A DNA stretch of 64,000 nucleotides. Origin: Dactylis glomerata (Eukaryota; Streptophyta; Magnoliopsida; Poales; Poaceae). The notes under the pieces are model-generated. The model searched no databases. It had not been told where the DNA came from and was given only the letters and a program-made list of their open reading frames with translations. The stretch lies in contig QXEO01000220.1 of NCBI GenBank assembly GCA_007115705.1, positions 15,531,624 to 15,595,623 of the forward strand, in the 5' to 3' direction. Shown here one piece after another: positions 40,647 to 49,855 of the stretch (position 1 is the stretch's first letter; the number at the start of each line of letters is the position of its first letter). Both the position numbers and the translations under genes were made by a program.

Positions 40647-43600
40647 TCAAGCCACATTGCTTGAATCAATGATATTTAGTTCATGCCTCAATTCCCGGAA
40701 TCTTGCTTCATCAAGAGGCTTCGTGAATATATCGGCAAGTTGCTCATTAGTGCCAACATAAGATAGATCAATATCTCCACGGTTGACATGATCCCGAATG
40801 AAACGATGACGAATCTCAATATGCTTTGTCTTGTTGTGTTGCACCGGGTTGTGAGCGATCTTGATTGCACTTTCATTATCACATAAAAGAGGCACTTTGT
40901 CAAAAATGACACCATAATCCTTCAAAGTTTGCCTCATCCATAAGAGTTGTGCACAACAACTAGCCGCGGCTACATATTCGGCTTCGGTGGTAGAGAGAGA
41001 CACACAATTTTGTTTCTTAGATGACCAACACACCAAAGACCTACCAAGAAATTGGCAAGCCCCGGAGGTTGATTTCCGTTCCACTTTGTCTCCCGCCCAA
41101 TCCGAATCCGAGTAACCTACAAGATCAAAACTTGCTCCTTTTGGATACCAAAGACCAAAGTTAGGGGTATTCACTAAATATCGAAAGATTCGTTTGACCG
41201 CCACTAAGTGGCTTTCTTTTGGTGCGGCTTGAAAACATGCACAAACTCCCACACTTAACATAATGTCCGGTCTAGATGCACAAAGGTAAAGCAAGGAACC
41301 AATCATAGATCTATAAAGTTTTTGATCCACTTCTTTACCATTAGGATCGAGATCAAGATTAACCTTTGTTGGCATGGGAGTCTTTGCACCTTTGACTCTG
41401 ATCATCTCGAACCTCTTGAGCATGTCTTGAGTATATTTGGCTTGGTTCACAAAAGTCCCTCCCTTCAATTGTTTGACTTCAAATCCAAGGAAGAACTCAA
41501 GCTCCCCCATCATAGACATCTCAAACTTGTCGGTCATGAGCTTGGCAAACTCATTATTGAAAGCTTTGTTAGTAGAACCAAATATAATATCATCAACATA
41601 TAATTGGCAAATGAAAAGCTCCCCATTGACCTTCTTAGTAAAAAGAGTGGGATCAATCACCCCAATTTCAAAACCACGATCAACCAATAATTCTTTAAGG
41701 TGCTCGTACCACGCACGTGGGGCTTGTTTGAGGCCATAGAGCGCCCTAACAAGTTTGTAAACGTGGTTAGGAAACTTAGGGTTTTCGAAGCCCGGGGGTT
41801 GCTTCACAAAGACCAATTCATTTAAGGGACCATTAAGAAATGCACTTTTAACATCCATTTGTTGAAGTTTAAAGTTATGATGAGATGCATATGCAAGTAA
41901 GATGCGAATGGATTCAAGACGGGCAACGGGAGCGAAAGTTTCACCAAAGTCAATACCCTCAACTTGGGAGAAACCTTGAGCCACCAATCTTGCCTTGTTA
42001 CGAATGACAATGCCATTTGCATCTTGCTTGTTCTTGAAGATCCACTTGGTCCCAATGACATTACGGCAATCTTTAGGCCTTTCTACTAGAGTCCAAACAT
42101 TATTGCGCTTGAAGTTGTTGAGTTCATCATGCATGGCATCAAGCCAATCCGGATCCTCAAGCGCCTCATAAACTTTCTTGGGTTCTACACAAGAGACAAA
42201 AGCATGATGAGAGCAAAAGTTAGAAAGTTGCCGCCTAGTGGAGACACCTTTACGAACACTCCCAACCACATTTTCCAAGGATATGCTTCTCCGTCGAAGA
42301 ATGGACTCAAGCTTCTTCTCACGGCGAGTGTGAGCCTCAAGAGGAGATTCTTGAGAGACTACTTGATCATCTTCATGATCACTGTTCTGGTCCTCGCCTT
42401 GACCAGTTGGATTGCCTTGATCATCAAGTGGCCCATAGCCACGGAATTCTGAAGGATCTTCATCAAAGCCTTGATCACCCCCGGAGACTCCGGTATCCAT
42501 ACCCGGAGACTCCGGTATAGGCCGGAGAGTCCGGACCACAGGGGCCGGAGACTCCGGGCAAGATTGCTCGGTGGGATGATCTTGAGGTTGAGGGTGTGCA
42601 GCTTGTCTTTGGTCAATATCCTGTGAGTGTTCAGCAGGTGAAGGCTCCACATGTGTAGAGCATTGTCCTTCTCCTTCGGCCAAAAGGTGTCCCTCAATGG
42701 GCCGGAAGAATCCGACACCCATTCTTCTTATGGCTTGGGGAGGAATTTCATCACCTACATCACGAACACAACTTTGTCCCACAAAGGAACCATTATCCTC
42801 ATCGAACCTCACATTACAAGTCTCTATAACATGCCCGGTGGACTTGCTATAGATCCTATAGGAATGTGAGTCCGTGGAGTAACCAACAAAGATACCCTCT
42901 AAAGCTTTAGAATCAAATTTTGATAAACGGACACCTTTCTTGAGATAGAAACACTTACAACCAAATACCCGGAAGTACTTGATGTTGGGCTTTTGCCCGG
43001 TAAGAATTTCATATGGAGTCTTGTTCAAGTTCTTGCGGAGATAAAGCCGGTTGGTGGCATGGCATGCGGTATTAATAGCTTCGGCCCAAAAGTTGTATGG
43101 AGACTTGAACTCCGCCAACATAGTTCTTGCCGCATCCATGAGAGTCCGGTTCTTCCTCTCGGCAACTCCATTTTGTTGCGGGGTATATGCAGCGGAATAT
43201 TGATGTTTGATACCCGCATCACTAAGAAACTCATTTAAGGAGTAGTTCTTGAACTCGGTGCCATTGTCACTTCTTATAGTCAATATGGTGGTATTGAATT
43301 GATGCTCAACTTTGGTGGCAAAGTCTTTGACGGTTTGTTGGGTCTCACTCTTGAACTCAAAGAAATAAACCCAAGTGTATCTTGAATAGTCATCGACAAT
43401 CACCAAGCAATATTTCTTGCCACCAAGACTTGCATAAGTGGGAGGTCCAAAGAGATCCATATGAAGGAGCTCCAAGCACCTCTTGGAAGAGATAATAGTC
43501 TTGCTTGGATGACTTGTTTCATGCATCTTTCCTTCAATACATGCCCTACAAACACGATCTTTGGCAAAAGAAACATCCTTTAGTCCGAGTATGTGGCCGC

Positions 43601-44780
43601 CGGTGTAGAGATTTTGCAAAGCTCTCATATTGACATGGGCTAACCTGCGATGCCAAAGCCATCCCACGTCGGCCTTAGCAATTAGGCATATCGCGGCCGT
43701 AGTGGGTTTCTCCGAAAAGTCCACCACATACAAGCCATTTTCGACATACCCAACAAAGGCAACCTTGAGAGACTTACTCCACATGACGACCACAAAATCA
43801 ACATCAAAATATGTGGCATAGCCCATAGTAGCAAGTTGATGAACGGAAAGTAGATTATAACCAATGGTTTCGACAAGCATGACATTCACTAGGGACACGT
43901 CCGGAGTGATCACCACCTTACCGAAACCAAGTACCTTAGAGGATGAATTATCACCGTACGAGACCGTGACATTTGAAGTATTGGGCTTTAGATCTTCCAC
44001 AATATTTTTGCTTCCGGTCATGTGGCTTGTGGCACCACTATCAATAATCCATTTTACTCCTCCGGAAGCAATGTCCGGAGACTCCGGAGCCTTTGACCCG
44101 GAGACTCCGGTCTCCTCGATTTTCTTCTTTCCATTCAGCTCCTCCCACTCCTCCTCGGTGTAACAAATATCAAATGGGACATGAGGAGTAGGAGCAGCAT
44201 CAGGCTTTGACTTCTTCTTGTTCTTCTTGTTCTTCATCTTCTTTGAGGACTCGGCCACCAAACAGAGATCCCCTTTCTTTGAGGACTCGGCAACAAATCC
44301 GAGGCCCTCCTTTCCCTTGAACAATCTTTGATTGTTCAAGAGATCATTGAGATTCTTCTCTCCTTGAATGCAAGTAGCAAGGCCCTTAGCAAGATCGGCC
44401 TTCAACCTATTGTTCTCCTCAATGATATCACTATGATCACAAATAGAGTTAGAAGAACAAGGAACTTCAATAACTTGCATTGGTGGGACTTTAGATTGTT
44501 CAATAGTTAGTTGAATTTGAAGTTGTTCACGAATCTTGGTGAGATGAGAGAATTTGCCCTCCAAAGCCTTGTGAGCTTCTTCAAGCTTCTCAAACTTCTC
44601 ACGAAGATCATTATGACCAACGTCAAATTCAACTTTCTCCTTTTTAAGCAACTTGACCATAGCAAGAGCATGGTCACGTTCTTTAGTGAGTTTTGACAAG
44701 ATTAGATTATGAGACTCTTCTAGTCCCAACAATTTCTCCTCTAAAGAGACTCTCAAGTTTTGCTCTTCTTCGAGCTCAAT
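40647..44780 (-). CDS. Sirevirus-like pol: protease, integrase, RT, RNase H
   Basis: The frame is continuous with gag after the TAA at 44781-44783, with 1369 codons open from about 44756. A long coiled-coil rich part (LEEKLLGLEESHNLILSKLT onward) is really gag C-terminus. The protease motif is WIIDSGATSHMTG. The integrase has HRRLAHVN..CRACIEGK, then HMDLFGP, IRSDNGTEF and NGVAERKNRT (D, D, E). The reverse transcriptase has LQQMDVKSAFLNG, YGLKQAPRAWYE and the catalytic YVDDIIFG. RNase H has STTEAEYVA and a terminal TKPLDEARFREL. No further stop was seen, so pol looks coding-competent if the gag stop is bypassed. Palindrome copies at 42480-42560 and 44075-44110 are translated within it (PESPG and GVSG units). 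Confidence 0.93.
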   Translation of the reverse strand: MELEEEQNLRVSLEEKLLGLEESHNLILSKLTKERDHALAMVKLLKKEKVEFDVGHNDLREKFEKLEEAHKALEGKFSHLTKIREQLQIQLTIEQSKVPPMQVIEVPCSSNSICDHSDIIEENNRLKADLAKGLATCIQGEKNLNDLLNNQRLFKGKEGLGFVAESSKKGDLCLVAESSKKMKNKKNKKKSKPDAAPTPHVPFDICYTEEEWEELNGKKKIEETGVSGSKAPESPDIASGGVKWIIDSGATSHMTGSKNIVEDLKPNTSNVTVSYGDNSSSKVLGFGKVVITPDVSLVNVMLVETIGYNLLSVHQLATMGYATYFDVDFVVVMWSKSLKVAFVGYVENGLYVVDFSEKPTTAAICLIAKADVGWLWHRRLAHVNMRALQNLYTGGHILGLKDVSFAKDRVCRACIEGKMHETSHPSKTIISSKRCLELLHMDLFGPPTYASLGGKKYCLVIVDDYSRYTWVYFFEFKSETQQTVKDFATKVEHQFNTTILTIRSDNGTEFKNYSLNEFLSDAGIKHQYSAAYTPQQNGVAERKNRTLMDAARTMLAEFKSPYNFWAEAINTACHATNRLYLRKNLNKTPYEILTGQKPNIKYFRVFGCKCFYLKKGVRLSKFDSKALEGIFVGYSTDSHSYRIYSKSTGHVIETCNVRFDEDNGSFVGQSCVRDVGDEIPPQAIRRMGVGFFRPIEGHLLAEGEGQCSTHVEPSPAEHSQDIDQRQAAHPQPQDHPTEQSCPESPAPVVRTLRPIPESPGMDTGVSGGDQGFDEDPSEFRGYGPLDDQGNPTGQGEDQNSDHEDDQVVSQESPLEAHTRREKKLESILRRRSISLENVVGSVRKGVSTRRQLSNFCSHHAFVSCVEPKKVYEALEDPDWLDAMHDELNNFKRNNVWTLVERPKDCRNVIGTKWIFKNKQDANGIVIRNKARLVAQGFSQVEGIDFGETFAPVARLESIRILLAYASHHNFKLQQMDVKSAFLNGPLNELVFVKQPPGFENPKFPNHVYKLVRALYGLKQAPRAWYEHLKELLVDRGFEIGVIDPTLFTKKVNGELFICQLYVDDIIFGSTNKAFNNEFAKLMTDKFEMSMMGELEFFLGFEVKQLKGGTFVNQAKYTQDMLKRFEMIRVKGAKTPMPTKVNLDLDPNGKEVDQKLYRSMIGSLLYLCASRPDIMLSVGVCACFQAAPKESHLVAVKRIFRYLVNTPNFGLWYPKGASFDLVGYSDSDWAGDKVERKSTSGACQFLGRSLVCWSSKKQNCVSLSTTEAEYVAAASCCAQLLWMRQTLKDYGVIFDKVPLLCDNESAIKIAHNPVQHNKTKHIEIRHRFIRDHVNRGDIDLSYVGTNEQLADIFTKPLDEARFRELRHELNIIDSSNVA

Positions 44781-46568
44781 TTATAGAGAGCCAATATCAT
44801 CAGCGGCTAATCTTTCCAACTCCTCCTTCTCCTTGATAGTGTCATGGGCATCACCAAGTTCACACATTAGTGTCTCAACGTATATCTTGGTTGGCCCCTT
44901 CATGTTAGCAAGAAAATCATCACAAGAAACTAGTTCTTTCTTAATCTTAAGACTACTCACATCATCCATAGAGGTAGCAGTGGAATGTGATGATGAAGGA
45001 GTAGGTGATGAGGTTACCTCCGAGGCCTTAGCCATAAGACACTTGTGAGTGGTGATGATGGCGTTCTCATTTTGTGAGTTGAAGAGGGATGTAGGTGGTG
45101 TGGAGACAATGGCAATGGCGGCCACTTTTCCATTTTCTTCATCAACGGAGTCATCATCATCGGACTCGGAGTCATACTCCTCATGAACCACCAATACCCT
45201 TTCTCCTTTCTTCTTGTTGTCCTTGTTCCCATGCTTCTTGGATGGGTAGAACTTTGATGACCGGCGCTTGGGGACGAGCCGGCCCTCATTGTCCTCCTTG
45301 TTCTCATAAGGACATTCGGCGATGAAGTGCTTGATTCCTCCACAATTGTAGCAATGCCTCACTTTAGAGTCACCACCTTTTCTTGGAAAGGATTTGAACT
45401 TGGATCCCTTCGTCTTGTGCTTGTTGGCATCCCAAAAGGCACTTGCATTGAGAGCCAAGTGTTCATGGAGTGCAAACTTGAGATCTTCCGGAGACCAACA
45501 CTCTTCTTCATATATTTCTTCTTCTCCTTCTCCTTGCTTGGACACCACCTTGGCCTTGAGAGCAAGATTGTGAACTCCTTGTCCGGCAAGAACACGGGCT
45601 CTAGTTTCTTCCGCGTTCTTCTTCAAGATAGACAAGGCGGTGAACTCGCAAAGAACTTCATTTGAGGTCATACTCCCAAAATCCGGTCTTGAACGGATTA
45701 TCTCGGATCGCATGGGTTCTCTTGGGTTGATGGAGGTGATGAACATACGCTTGATATAGTCATCACCATTGTCTTTGCACCCAAACCCGGTCAAGGCCGT
45801 TGCAAGAGCCAAGATCCTTTGGTACATCTCATCGGGAGTCTCATTATCACGCATAATGAAATCCCTTTCTTCACTCTTGAGCTCATCAAACTTGGAGGAC
45901 CGAATACTTTCATTCCCAATGAAGAGCATAGTGAGATAGTCCCATACTTCCTTGGCGGTGCTCAAGTTGTTGATGTGTACCGCATGAGTATCTGGTACGG
46001 CTTGTTGAAGGAGATGCTTGGCGGTGGCATTGAGTTGCTCATCAACTTCTTCCCTTCCGGTCAAGTTGAGAGGATCATGAGGTGCAAAGCCATTTTGTAT
46101 GACCCTCCACAAATGAGTAGAAGAGCTAGAAATATGAGATTTCATTAGTCCTTGCCATTTAATAAAATTGCGAGAATCAAGCTTAGGAGGAGATCCCATG
46201 TTGTTAATGTGTGGCATAGGATAATGAACCGGCGGAGGTGAGTAAGTGTTAGGGGGTGGAATGTTAGCACCCTTTGCCGGACCATCATTTTCCTTAGGAG
46301 GGTCACCTTTATTTTCGGCGGAGGTGGAGCCATTGTTAGGTGGCTTCACCTTAGCCAAGGAGAGTTCCACACTAGGTGTGGTGTTTGGGTCGGTGGGCCC
46401 GGAAGGTTTTCTTCCAAAATATTCCTCAAACATAGCCTTCATCTCCAATCTCATAGTGGTTTGCATTGTGTCCAAGGACGCCAAATGCTCCTCACGTGAG
46501 ATTGAAGATGAAGAGATAGATGGAGGAGTATCTTCGGGAGGAGTTTCTTTATTCTTATCCCCTTCCAT
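44781..46568 (-). CDS. Sirevirus-like gag
   Basis: 595 codons from ATG 46568 to TAA 44781, in frame with pol. The N-terminal part is Pro/Ser/Thr-rich (MEGDKNKETPPEDTPPS). The middle carries a UBN2/retrotran-gag type domain (residues ~130-290) with LDSRNFIKWQGLMKSHI and VWDYLTMLFIGNES. The zinc knuckle is CYNCGGIKHFIAEC, of CX2CX4HX4C form. It would form the virus-like particle and package element RNA. The stop may be a single nonsense change, since the coiled-coil that follows in the same frame continues it naturally. Confidence 0.9.
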   Translation of the reverse strand: MEGDKNKETPPEDTPPSISSSSISREEHLASLDTMQTTMRLEMKAMFEEYFGRKPSGPTDPNTTPSVELSLAKVKPPNNGSTSAENKGDPPKENDGPAKGANIPPPNTYSPPPVHYPMPHINNMGSPPKLDSRNFIKWQGLMKSHISSSSTHLWRVIQNGFAPHDPLNLTGREEVDEQLNATAKHLLQQAVPDTHAVHINNLSTAKEVWDYLTMLFIGNESIRSSKFDELKSEERDFIMRDNETPDEMYQRILALATALTGFGCKDNGDDYIKRMFITSINPREPMRSEIIRSRPDFGSMTSNEVLCEFTALSILKKNAEETRARVLAGQGVHNLALKAKVVSKQGEGEEEIYEEECWSPEDLKFALHEHLALNASAFWDANKHKTKGSKFKSFPRKGGDSKVRHCYNCGGIKHFIAECPYENKEDNEGRLVPKRRSSKFYPSKKHGNKDNKKKGERVLVVHEEYDSESDDDDSVDEENGKVAAIAIVSTPPTSLFNSQNENAIITTHKCLMAKASEVTSSPTPSSSHSTATSMDDVSSLKIKKELVSCDDFLANMKGPTKIYVETLMCELGDAHDTIKEKEELERLAADDIGSL

Positions 46569-46612
46569 GGTCGCTCAAACTCTTAGGCGGTTAAGCCCGA
46601 ATAAGAGACCAC

Positions 46613-46624
46613 GCTCTGATACCA
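46613..46624 (-). promoter_or_regulatory. Primer binding site of the Sirevirus-like element
   Basis: On the minus strand TGGTATCAGAGC lies two bases after the 5' LTR end (CCTTTCA), complementary to initiator tRNA-Met. It confirms the element's orientation. Confidence 0.95.
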
Positions 46625-46626
46625 AT

Positions 46627-47752
46627 TGAAAGGATCGTATGAGCGACTAGAGGGGGGGGGGTGAATAGGAGCTACCCAATATTTTTAATTCTTTTCAAGT
46701 TAAGGCTAGACAAGAAGGTAAATTCTCTAGATGTGATACTAAGTGAATTTACCTAGAGTGACAAGCAAGCTAGCAATAACAATATAAGTAAAGGTACAAG
46801 TAAAGGATAGAGGTCACCGCAATGGAGACACGAAGACACGATGATGTATTCCCGTAGTTCCTTCCTTGTTACGGGAAGTACATCTACGTTGGAGAGGTGT
46901 GGTGCCACAAAGGCCACCAACGCCACAAAGGCTCATCCTATTCTCCGGTGAACAAGCCACAAAGGCGAGTTCACGCTCCACTAAGCGATGCCCTTGAAGG
47001 TGGCACGACACCTTTACACAAAGTATTGGGGCAAGCTCCACAACTCAATTGGAGGCTCCCAATAGGCCCACCAAGCTCTTACACACAAAGTTAAGCTTGG
47101 AGGACGGCTTCTTCCGGCTAGGAATCCGATGAACACTCAAGTTACAAGCCCCTCAACAAAGAGAGGGGGGAAATCAAATCGGCTTAGTGGAAGTGTAGAT
47201 CTAGGTCTTCTCCCTCAAATCCCAAAAGGGCTTTGAGTTCTATTGGCTAGGGAGAGAGATCTTGAGCTTTGAAGCTTTGAAACAATGGAGGTGAGAGAGT
47301 GTGAGCCGCAGCCATGTCTTGAGGTGGAAGAAGACTATTTATAGTCCAAGACAAGGACTAGCCGTTGCTGTCTTTTTAGGCCGGAGTCTCCGGGGTCCAC
47401 AGCCCGGAGTCTCCGGGGTAAGTCGACAAAGCCGGAGTCTCCGGGCCTGAGACAAGCTTCTGATAAAGCTTCCGCCCAGAGTCTCCGCCCCCATATCTGG
47501 GACGAGCGACACTCGATGAAAAACGACCCCGGAGGCTTAGGCCGGAGTCTCCGGACCCTGACCAAAGACTCCGGCGTGTGAACACCGGAGTCTCCGGGGT
47601 AGGAGACCCGGAGTCTCCGGCGCAGAAACGCCAGCAACAAGTGATCTTCTGATTTTCACCTATAATGAAGATTAAACTGAGACACAAGGTTAGATACCTG
47701 AGTATTGGCAACAAACACCCAAAAATACATTTTGCTAGAAGATGCTCTTTCA
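46627..47752 (-). repeat. 5' LTR of the Sirevirus-like element
   Basis: 1126 bp with the TATA box CTATAAATAG at 47335-47344 (minus strand) and the palindrome cluster at about 47380-47620 upstream of it. It matches the 3' LTR except for about ten substitutions and one base in a G-run. Confidence 0.95.
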
Positions 47753-47757
47753 AAAAC

Positions 47758-49605
47758 CTAAGGGTGTATACAAGGAGGCAATCGCAACATCAACAACATG
47801 CTCAAACAAATGGTGAGGTTGAATTGCAGGGGGAGCAACATCAACAACCACAAATTCCAGAGGTCGTTGAAGTTGACGCGTATGAGAGTGAACCATGTGT
47901 CCTTGGTGATTCATTGAATTTGCCTATTGCCTTGAGGAAAGAACCACGAGCTGCAGCGGGAAAGCCTCTTAAACGGTATGGTTTTGAGCATGATATTGCA
48001 AGCTATGTGTCGTATAACTCGTTGTCAAGCGAGTATAGAGCCTTCATTGCTTCATTACAGTCTATGGTAATCCCAAGTGATTGGAGAGCAGCAAAACAAG
48101 ATCCTAAGTGGCATGATGCGATGCTAGAGGAGATGGCAGCCCTTGAGAAAAATAAGACATGGGAGCTTGTATCACTTCCAAAAGGGAAGAAACCAGCTAA
48201 CTGCAAATGGGTCTACACTGTGAAGCAAGACCCAAACGGCAAAATTGAGAGGTACAAGGCCAGACTTGTTGCAAAGGGTTATAGTCAGACTTATGGAATT
48301 GACTATGATGAGACCTTTGCACCGGTGGCAAAGATGAGTACAGTGAGAACATTGATATCATGTGCAGCAAATTTTGGTTGGCCATTATACCAGCTAGATG
48401 TGAAAAATGCATTCCTGCATGGTGATCTTCGGGAGGAAGTGTACATGGAGATTCCACCTGGCTTTGGTACATCTCAAACTCATGGGAAGGTCCTTAGGTT
48501 GAGGAAGTCATTATATGGGCTTAAACAATCTCCACGAGCATGGTTTGATCGATTTCGGCGTGCTATGTGTGGTATGGGATATACCCAATGCAATGGGGAT
48601 CACACTGTGTTCTACCGACATTCTAGGAGGCACATCACGATTCTTTCAGTATATGTGGATGATATAATTATCACGGGGGATGATACTTTTGAGATGTCAC
48701 AATTAAAACAAAAGTTGAGTAAAGAGTTTGAGGTTAAGGACCTAGGCCAGTTGAAGTATTTTCTAGGCATTGAGATTGCGAGGTCCCCCAAAGGGATAGT
48801 TCTCTCGCAACGGAAATATGTCTTGGACCTCCTTGGTGATGTGGGAATGCTTGGGTGTCGAGTTGCTTCAACTCCTATTGAGCAAAATCATCAATTGTGT
48901 GCACAATCTGGAGATCCAGTTGATAGAGAGAGCTACCAACGACTTGTAGGTCGACTCATATACTTATGCCACACGAGACCTGATATATCCTATGCAGTGA
49001 GTGTGGTCAGCCGCTACATGCATGACCCAGGAAGTGGGCATTTAGAGGCAGCCCACCGAATTTTACGCTATCTAAAAGGGAGCCCCGGAAGAGGTTTATT
49101 GTTTAAGGCCAATGGTCACTTGAATGTAGATGGCTATTGCGACGCTGATTGGGCTAGTTGCCTTGATGACAGAAGGTCAACATCAGGCTTTTGTGTCTTT
49201 GTAGGAGGAAACTTGGTATCTTGGAGAAGCAAGAAGCAACCAGTGGTCTCCCGATCAACCGCAGAAGCGGAATATAGAGCAATGTCCGTGTGTTTGAGTG
49301 AGCTTCTATGGATGAAAGGCCTCCTATCAGAACTGAAGCTACTACAGAGAGGGCCATTGAATCTATGGTGTGACAACAAGTCAGCAATCAATATAGCCAA
49401 TAATCCAGTCCAACATGACCGGACAAAGCATGTGGAGATAGATCGATTTTTTATCAAAGAACGGCTCGACGAAGGCACCTTGAAGTTAAGCCATGTAAAC
49501 TCTAGAGGACAAATAGCAGACTGTCTAACTAAAGGTTTAGGAGTTAAGGAGTGTAGTTTAGCATGTGACAAGATGGGAATGATAGATATCTATCATCCAT
49601 CTTGA
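47758..49605 (+). CDS. Outer copia pol, C-terminal part: RT and RNase H
   Basis: The open frame continues the outer pol after the nested element. The RT shows WVYTVKQDPNGKIERYKARL, YQLDVKNAFLHGDL, YGLKQSPRAWFDRF and the catalytic YVDDIIITG. RNase H has VDGYCDADWA, STAEAEYRAM, CDNKSAI and the C-terminal TKGLGVKECS. The stop at 49603 is just before the purine tract and right LTR. There is no stop in this half, whereas the first half has two. It would only be made as part of a gag-pol polyprotein, so it is not translated from here in practice. Confidence 0.9.
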   Translation, partial: LRVYTRRQSQHQQHAQTNGEVELQGEQHQQPQIPEVVEVDAYESEPCVLGDSLNLPIALRKEPRAAAGKPLKRYGFEHDIASYVSYNSLSSEYRAFIASLQSMVIPSDWRAAKQDPKWHDAMLEEMAALEKNKTWELVSLPKGKKPANCKWVYTVKQDPNGKIERYKARLVAKGYSQTYGIDYDETFAPVAKMSTVRTLISCAANFGWPLYQLDVKNAFLHGDLREEVYMEIPPGFGTSQTHGKVLRLRKSLYGLKQSPRAWFDRFRRAMCGMGYTQCNGDHTVFYRHSRRHITILSVYVDDIIITGDDTFEMSQLKQKLSKEFEVKDLGQLKYFLGIEIARSPKGIVLSQRKYVLDLLGDVGMLGCRVASTPIEQNHQLCAQSGDPVDRESYQRLVGRLIYLCHTRPDISYAVSVVSRYMHDPGSGHLEAAHRILRYLKGSPGRGLLFKANGHLNVDGYCDADWASCLDDRRSTSGFCVFVGGNLVSWRSKKQPVVSRSTAEAEYRAMSVCLSELLWMKGLLSELKLLQRGPLNLWCDNKSAINIANNPVQHDRTKHVEIDRFFIKERLDEGTLKLSHVNSRGQIADCLTKGLGVKECSLACDKMGMIDIYHPS

Positions 49606-49612
49606 GGGGGAG

Positions 49613-49828
49613 TGTTGGAGTACGAGTCATTATAGTAGTAGTACCCCTAGTAGTGTCTAGAGTATTCCAGGAGTGTGGAGTATGTGTTAGTATAGTACTA
49701 GTGTCCTACTAGAATCTAGAGTGTTCTAGTGTATGAATGAAGTTGTAAGCCTAGTTGAGCTATATATATAAGAGGGTGTGAAGGTCCAAAGGGACAAGTC
49801 CACCCAGATATTTCCCCAAGAAACAACA
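49613..49828 (+). repeat. 3' LTR of the outer copia element
   Basis: 216 bp, by eye identical to the 5' LTR, with TATATATATAA at 49761-49771. The purine tract TTGAGGGGGAG immediately precedes it. The CTTTT target duplication follows it. Confidence 0.95.
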
Positions 49829-49855
49829 CTTTTATTAAAAAAAAACTGTACAAGC

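Larger units (their letters stand above)
36273..47752 (-). mobile_element. Sirevirus-like copia retrotransposon nested in the outer copia
   Basis: The 11.48-kb element has 1.13-kb LTRs (36273-37399 and 46627-47752) and target duplications AAAAC (36268-36272 and 47753-47757). Read on minus: 5' LTR, initiator-Met primer site, gag, pol, a GC-rich spacer with palindromes, an env-like frame, a purine tract and the 3' LTR. The env-like gene after pol, the large coiled-coil gag region and the palindromic CCGGAG-N-CTCCGG repeats point to the Sirevirus (Maximus) lineage. Gag-pol is interrupted by one stop and env-like by one stop. The LTRs differ by about ten substitutions by eye, so it is a young insertion. 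Confidence 0.93.
33889..49828 (+). mobile_element. Gag-less Ty1/copia LTR retrotransposon (outer)
   Basis: Two 216-bp LTRs (33889-34104 and 49613-49828) enclose the element, with 5-bp target duplications CTTTT (33884-33888 and 49829-49833). The primer site TGGTATCAGAGC (34105-34116) is complementary to initiator tRNA-Met, and a purine tract TTGAGGGGGAG precedes the right LTR. The pol order is protease, integrase, RT, RNase H, which makes it copia. Without the nested element it is about 4.46 kb. A gag protein with zinc knuckle is missing. Pol has nonsense codons at 35833 and 36232 and is split by the nested insertion. Confidence 0.95.
24385..49844 (+). mobile_element. L1-type LINE 2 enlarged by nested insertions
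   Basis: The element begins at 24385 and ends in an A tract before 49845. ACTGTACAAGC occurs on both sides (24374-24384 and 49845-49855) as the target duplication. Removing the solo LTR (26951-29146) and the copia element with its target duplication (33889-49833) leaves about 7.3 kb with an upstream ORF, ORF1, ORF2 and a 3' end GTGTGGCTTTATTAATTTAA that resembles the end of LINE 1. ORF1 and ORF2 carry several stops and one frameshift, so the element is dead. Everything from 26.9 to 49.8 kb other than the LINE itself arrived later. Confidence 0.88.
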
